A program made the translations under genes and the position numbers. A DNA stretch of 9,305 bases, taken from JAJFUG01 sp964473155. Its GTDB lineage: Bacteria; Gemmatimonadota; Glassbacteria; GWA2-58-10. Below, one piece after another: positions 5,143-9,305 of the stretch. Position 1 is the first letter of the stretch; each line of letters opens with the position of its first letter. The stretch spans positions 1 to 9,305 of the forward strand of contig CAYYNT010000101.1 of the NCBI GenBank assembly GCA_964473155.1, read 5' to 3'. The notes beneath the pieces were generated by a model. It worked only from the letters and a program-made list of their open reading frames with translations. It ran no database searches and was not told the origin of the DNA.

Positions 5143-6945
5143 TCAATTGCCGATGGCTTTTATCTCCCCGGCTTTCAGGTCCTCGGCTTTCGACGGCAGC
5201 CCAGCCAGCAGGCTTTTTCCAACCCGGAACGTGCGCTTGTCCCCGGAGCGGCGCAGCAGGACACTCTTTCCGCCGGGCAGCGAATCGCCGAACACGGCCT
5301 GGGCCACCAGGCTGTCACCCTTGAGCAGCGCCACCCGCAGGCATGGCTTACCGAAACCCTGTGCCAGGCTGTCCGCGCCGCTTTCCGAGGCCACGCTCTC
5401 GAAATTGACGCCCTCCAGGTCCCAGAGGATATTCTGCGCTTTCCAGTCCTGCGCTGCGGCCTTCTCCGGCGAGGTCATCTTCCAGGCCTCGTCTTTCTTC
5501 TCCAGCGTGATCTTTTTATCCGCATATTCCAGGCGCACCCGGTCCACCGCGCCGGTGTCGAACTCAAATATCTTCCTGTAGCGCAGTTCCTCCAGCGCCG
5601 GCGAGAGCTTGCCCAGCGCCGCGCTGTCGACCAGGACCAGGCCGGGGATACCCGAGACCCGCGCGAAAACCAGAGAGTCGGACGGGCTGAGACGGGCGAA
5701 ATCCAGGCGGGTTGCGCCGCCCGAGACAGCCGCGGTCACGCTCAACAGCGGGTTGTCCAGTGCGGCCAGGGCTTTCGGCTCCGGCTTGTCCACAAATCGC
5801 CGGGCGCGGAGGTCTTTCAGGTCCCACAGAAGGCCGTCCACCCGCGAGCCATCCGCCCGGAACACCTCGGGCGCGCGCAGGCTCCACACCCCGGCGCTGT
5901 CCTTGTGCAGCACCAGCGCCTTCCCGCCTGATTGAGCGAACACAAGGCTGTCTATCCGCTCGCGCAGCGCACGCACCAGCGCCCGGTCGCGCAGACGCGC
6001 GGGATCGAGTGCCAGGCGCTCGACAAGAGCGGCCGGGAGGACATAGTAATTTGTCATGCCCTGGCGACGGGCATAGTAGTCTCCTGCCGGGTTTTTGCCG
6101 CCGATGAACAGCTTCCGCTCGACCTCGCCTTTCAGCCCGCTCAGGCTGAGAGTCAGGGCCGGGGTTTCCAGCCCGAACGCTTTCGCTCCCTCCGCTGGCA
6201 GGTTGTCGACAAACGAGAGAGCCTCGGCCTGCTCCAGGGACAGCAGAAGCTCCTTGAGGCTGTCGCCCTCGGCCGGGGCAGCCAGAGGAGCGGTAAGCTC
6301 CCAGCCGCCGGAATCGGCCCGGCGGGCGGAGAACACAGCGCTACCGCCGCGTTCCAGGCTCAGGCTCTCGATCTCCGTGCTGTTGAAATGCAGGGCCTTT
6401 TTGTCCCGGAGATCATCGGAGCGCTTGTCCAGGTCGGTGCGGACCCAGGAGCTTATCAGGACCACCCGGCGCGGCTTGTCAGCGCTGGAAGCGTAAACAT
6501 AGCTGTCCGTGGGGTTCTTGTTACCCAGGAAAAGACTCAGCGGCGGCTTGTCAGCGCCGGAGGGCTGCACGCTCAGGGTCAGGACGGGACGGTCCAGGCC
6601 GAACGGGGCCAGGCCGGCGGCGCTGTCCTCGACCACCCGGTCGACAGAGGCATCCGCGGCGCTGTGCAGGAGCCGCGCCACGGCGGCGCTGTCCGCCGGG
6701 GCATCCAGCGGATGAATTATACGCCAGCCTCCGGACTCGCGGGTCAGGACAAGGCTGTCCGCGCCCAGGCTGTCGACGCGAAGCACGCGGAACGAGCTGA
6801 CGCTGTCCGCCTGGAACACGAGGGCCTTTTTCGCCAGGTCCTCTTCCTTCTTGCGCCCTTCGCCGCCTTTGTATTCGTAGAAATAGTAGACCAGTCCCAG
6901 CGCCAGAAACACCGCCAGGTAGATCAACGGCTTTCGCGCGTTCAT
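5143..6945 (-). CDS. Membrane-anchored DUF4340 protein with four modules
   Basis: A 600-residue protein with one N-terminal membrane helix (6-24, PLIYLAVFLALGLVYYFYEY) and a large extracytoplasmic part. That part reads as four similar modules of about 140 residues: roughly 41-180, 181-320, 321-457 and 458-600. Each opens with a short strand after a D/E-L-R-x-(K/R) joint (for example DLRDKKALHF, RLRDRALV, ELRYRKIFEF). Each then has an S-L-x-L-x-R-G-G-W-type strand, an LLxxLxxLxA helix with RxFVD, and, in the first three, an FGLDxPxLTLS-like strand (weaker in the third). DUF4340 proteins accompany GldF/GldG-type ABC permeases. The gene overlaps the gldG-like gene by ATGA and has GGAGGG seven bases before its ATG, so it is translationally coupled. 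It probably works in the periplasm with the transporter; substrate unknown. The terminator at 5061-5033 closes the operon. Confidence 0.85.
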   Translation of the reverse strand: MNARKPLIYLAVFLALGLVYYFYEYKGGEGRKKEEDLAKKALVFQADSVSSFRVLRVDSLGADSLVLTRESGGWRIIHPLDAPADSAAVARLLHSAADASVDRVVEDSAAGLAPFGLDRPVLTLSVQPSGADKPPLSLFLGNKNPTDSYVYASSADKPRRVVLISSWVRTDLDKRSDDLRDKKALHFNSTEIESLSLERGGSAVFSARRADSGGWELTAPLAAPAEGDSLKELLLSLEQAEALSFVDNLPAEGAKAFGLETPALTLSLSGLKGEVERKLFIGGKNPAGDYYARRQGMTNYYVLPAALVERLALDPARLRDRALVRALRERIDSLVFAQSGGKALVLHKDSAGVWSLRAPEVFRADGSRVDGLLWDLKDLRARRFVDKPEPKALAALDNPLLSVTAAVSGGATRLDFARLSPSDSLVFARVSGIPGLVLVDSAALGKLSPALEELRYRKIFEFDTGAVDRVRLEYADKKITLEKKDEAWKMTSPEKAAAQDWKAQNILWDLEGVNFESVASESGADSLAQGFGKPCLRVALLKGDSLVAQAVFGDSLPGGKSVLLRRSGDKRTFRVGKSLLAGLPSKAEDLKAGEIKAIGN

Positions 6946-8546
6946 CTCTTCGCCCTCCGCCGCAGCCAGATGAACAGCCCGGTCAGGATAATCACCAGGG
7001 GCAGCGCCACCAGAGTGACCACGATCATGGTCAGCATATCGGACTGCTCCATGACCAGGGGCGTGTTCTCGGTCTCGCGCGGCTGGATCGTTATTTCCTC
7101 GCTCTGTCCTCGCAGCCAGCGCAGGCAGTTGAGCAGAAGGTCACGGTTGCCAAGCTGCTCGAGGTAGGCGTCCGTGGCGAAATCCCGGTCGCCGATCACA
7201 ATCAGACGGGCCTCGCGTTTGCCTGCGGCGGTGCTGTCAGCCGCAGCGGCCGTGCTGCCGGCTTGCCCGAAGAACGAGGCGGACAGCTCCGCACTTACGC
7301 CCAGGCAGACCTTGCGGCCCTGGTCCATCGCCATCTGCGCCACCAGGTCGAAATGCTGCTGGAGCATGGAGCGGTCGCTCTCGGCCCGGCTTTTCTCGCT
7401 CGACTCCAGGAAACGGTTGACTGTCACTCCAGGGGCGGGGATGCTGTCCGGTTCCACGGAGCGCACCATGTCGAACACCGTGCCCACCTCGAAGAAGCGG
7501 GTGATGTCGTGGGTCGGGTAGTCCTTGACCAGGAAAGCGAACGGGCTGTTGATCGAGCCGCGCAGAAGGTCCACCACTATGTCATCGCCCACGCGCACGC
7601 CGTAGCGGCGCAGGCCCGCGGCCAGCGAATCGGCCATGAAAGGTTCGAGCAGGTACAGCACCCGCCCGCCGCGCGCCAGGAAACTGTCTATCGCCTGTGT
7701 TTCAACCGGCAGGAAATCCTTCTCCGGTCCGGCCACGACAAGTATGTCGCAACTGTCGGACACGCCCTTGCCCGTGGCCAGGAAAGCCTCGCGCACCGGC
7801 CCTATCTCCTGCTCGATGATCTGACGGGCGCGGCTGAACGAATAGGAGTCGCCCTCATCCGCCCCCGGCTCGCCGTGTCCGGTGGTGAAATACACCGGGC
7901 CTTTTATTCCTGGCGCGGCGCCGCCCAGCAGGTTGTCGATCGCGCTGGTGATCTTGGCTTCCTGCTCTGAGAACACCTTCTCGTTCTTCTCGCCATAACG
8001 GATCAGCACGGTGGAGGTGCTGGTGATGCCGAGCTGCATGGCCAGCAGTGGATTGCGGTCTATGTCCACGGTCTCGTGCCTGAACCGTTTGCTTTCGAGG
8101 GCATAGGTCTCGAGAAGGTCGATAAGCTGCTGCCTGGAGCGAAGGTCGCTCTCGCCGCGGTGGAAGACATAGACTGTCAGGTTCAGGGTGTCGCGGTCCA
8201 GTTTCTCCAGCACCTGACGGCTCTGCAGGGCCAGGGAATGCGACTTGTTCTTTGTCAGGTCCCAGCGGTGGTTGTGCTTCTCGCTGAACAGGGCCACGAG
8301 CACCAGGATGCCGACAAAAACCAGGGACATTGACAACGAGATAGCGCCGTAGCGGGCGGCGCGCCGGGTGAAAAGAACTCCGAGCTCCTCCCGGTTACGG
8401 ACGATATAGAAACCAAGCGAGAGCGCGGCCAGGGTCCATGCGGCAATGGACCAGGGACCGGCCCCGGCCTGCACCGTTTTCAGGACGTAACCGGCGATAA
8501 GGAGCAGCACTCCCAGGATCAGGAATATGAAAGAACGGGTGGCCAT
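6942..8546 (-). CDS. GldG-like auxiliary protein of an ABC-2 type exporter
   Basis: A 534-residue protein with three N-terminal membrane helices (about 5-22, 32-49, 66-88), a large extracytoplasmic region and a final membrane helix (about 505-527) with a basic tail (RRRAKR). The extracytoplasmic region begins WDLTKNKSHSLALQSRQVL (95-113), the opening of the GldG/DUF7088-type domain. It continues with VYFTTGHGEPGADEG (218-232), a conserved TGHGE segment, and with a sugar-isomerase-like or GATase-like core (DILVVAGPEKDFLP, FLARGGRVLYLLEPF). GldG pairs with GldF and the ATPase GldA in Bacteroidota gliding; homologues are widespread in non-gliding bacteria. The ATG at 8544-8546 has GGAGGAG ten bases upstream, lying over the stop of the permease gene. 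No gliding genes are visible, so I name it by family only. Confidence 0.87.
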   Translation of the reverse strand: MATRSFIFLILGVLLLIAGYVLKTVQAGAGPWSIAAWTLAALSLGFYIVRNREELGVLFTRRAARYGAISLSMSLVFVGILVLVALFSEKHNHRWDLTKNKSHSLALQSRQVLEKLDRDTLNLTVYVFHRGESDLRSRQQLIDLLETYALESKRFRHETVDIDRNPLLAMQLGITSTSTVLIRYGEKNEKVFSEQEAKITSAIDNLLGGAAPGIKGPVYFTTGHGEPGADEGDSYSFSRARQIIEQEIGPVREAFLATGKGVSDSCDILVVAGPEKDFLPVETQAIDSFLARGGRVLYLLEPFMADSLAAGLRRYGVRVGDDIVVDLLRGSINSPFAFLVKDYPTHDITRFFEVGTVFDMVRSVEPDSIPAPGVTVNRFLESSEKSRAESDRSMLQQHFDLVAQMAMDQGRKVCLGVSAELSASFFGQAGSTAAAADSTAAGKREARLIVIGDRDFATDAYLEQLGNRDLLLNCLRWLRGQSEEITIQPRETENTPLVMEQSDMLTMIVVTLVALPLVIILTGLFIWLRRRAKR

Positions 8547-8552
8547 TGTCTG

Positions 8553-9302
8553 TCAACTCCTCCACTTTTTGGATTCCAGGACCCGGAGAGTCAGGAAAAG
8601 CCAGAGCAGGATGAAGCTGAGATAGAAGACCACATCCCGCGAGTCGATCACGCCCTCCGCGAAGCTGCTGAAATGCTCGAGGATCGACAGATGGCGCAGA
8701 ACCTGATTGCTCTCGCTCCAGAAATTGATGAACCAGAAAGTCAGCAGCACGGCGAAAGTGGCCACCGCGGCGATGATCTGGTTTTCGGTAAGGGAGGAGA
8801 TGAACAGCCCCAGGGCCATGAACGAGGCGGCCAGAAGCAGAAGCCCCAGGTAGCCTGTGATCAGGGTCCCTGTCTCGGGCTGCGAGTGGATGTACAGGAA
8901 CAGCGGATAGACCAGGGTCAGGCCGAGCATGATCAGAAACAGGCTGAACGCCGCCAGGAACTTGCCCAGCATGATATCCAGGTCGGTGAGCGGATATGTG
9001 AACAGCAACTCCATGGTCCCGCTCTTGCGCTCCTCGGCGAACGGTTTCATCGTGATCAGCGGCAGGATGAACAGCATGATCACGCTCATGTTGCCCAGGA
9101 GCGGCCGCAGCACGCGCATGGTGATGTTCAGGTTGTAGCCGCCGCCGTAGGGCGACTGGTTCATCGAGGCCATGCTGAAATCGCTGACGAAGAGCATGAA
9201 GAAGATGCCGGTCAGCAGGATGAAAAACAGCATCACCACATAGGCGATCGGCGAGTAGAAATAGCTTTTCAGCTCGCGCTTGTATACAGGCCAGAAACCC
9301 AT
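8553..9302 (-). CDS. ABC-2 type permease, GldF-like
   Basis: A 249-residue integral membrane protein. It starts with the cytoplasmic elbow WPVYKRELKSYFYSPIAY, then has six hydrophobic segments (about 18-39, 69-86, 113-138, 147-170, 174-194, 224-241). Between the second and third is FAEERKSGTMELLFTYPL (88-104), the conserved EER-K-x-G-T-x-E-LL motif of ABC-2 permeases that couples to the ATPase. The length is typical of GldF. The last residues, LRVLESKKWRS, form a basic cytoplasmic tail. It is the first gene of the visible operon, followed after six bases by the GldG-like gene. Only three bases precede the start inside the window, so its SD and promoter cannot be seen; the ATPase gene probably lies just upstream. 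The substrate cannot be told from the sequence. Confidence 0.9.
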   Translation of the reverse strand: MGFWPVYKRELKSYFYSPIAYVVMLFFILLTGIFFMLFVSDFSMASMNQSPYGGGYNLNITMRVLRPLLGNMSVIMLFILPLITMKPFAEERKSGTMELLFTYPLTDLDIMLGKFLAAFSLFLIMLGLTLVYPLFLYIHSQPETGTLITGYLGLLLLAASFMALGLFISSLTENQIIAAVATFAVLLTFWFINFWSESNQVLRHLSILEHFSSFAEGVIDSRDVVFYLSFILLWLFLTLRVLESKKWRS

Positions 9303-9305
9303 TTT

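Noticed and set aside
5932..7167. Long plus-strand open frame of 411 codons opposite the DUF4340 and GldG-like genes
   Set aside because: High GC content removes stops from antisense frames. The peptide has no domain pattern or signal sequence, no SD, and the minus-strand genes in the same span show clear family motifs.

Overview
The window looks like a chromosomal piece of a GC-rich, double-membrane, free-living or environmental bacterium. Combined evidence points to the FCB side of the tree or a neighbouring candidate phylum (Gemmatimonadota-, Latescibacterota- or Zixibacteria-like). The signs are a GldF/GldG-type ABC export module, a CBM9-like/DUF5916 outer-membrane barrel protein and palindromic intergenic repeats. 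This placement is inference; no rRNA or marker gene is present. Almost every gene lies on the minus strand, so the window reads biologically from right to left.

Right part (9302 to 5143): a tight three-gene operon. It encodes an ABC-2 permease (GldF-like), a GldG-like auxiliary membrane protein with a large extracytoplasmic part, and a membrane-anchored DUF4340 protein built of four similar modules. Gene joints are an SD-spaced 6-bp gap and a 4-bp ATGA overlap. The ATPase expected for the transporter is not in the window and may lie upstream, beyond 9305. The operon ends in a strong intrinsic terminator (5061-5033, minus strand) that is one of two neighbouring palindromes of a REP-like cluster.

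Middle (5032 to 1414): a 704-residue outer-membrane protein with a CBM9-like N-terminal domain. Its 5' leader carries 13 uninterrupted GA dinucleotides a few bases before the ATG, a possible phase-variable switch. It is followed by three consecutive short genes for small exported proteins with one layout: signal peptide, a small predicted beta-rich domain, and a C-terminal membrane helix. Two of them are clear tandem duplicates that still share 37 of 40 bases over one block. Their starts are TTG, ATG and GTG, each supported by an SD.

Left part (1384 to 1): visibly more AT-rich. On the plus strand there is a 27-codon gene with two CxxC knuckles (a mini zinc ribbon). Divergent to it is an overlapping MNT-HEPN pair (winged-helix nucleotidyltransferase, then HEPN protein), a toxin-antitoxin-like module probably gained by transfer. 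Its promoter region has nested palindromes in the spacer and -10 region, and the predicted transcription start falls on the ATG, so the first gene may be translated from a leaderless mRNA.

The best candidates for something undescribed are the GA-repeat-controlled outer-membrane gene, the three-member family of small exported anchored proteins, the mini zinc ribbon with a possible frameshifted third knuckle, and the palindrome-embedded leaderless promoter of the MNT-HEPN pair.
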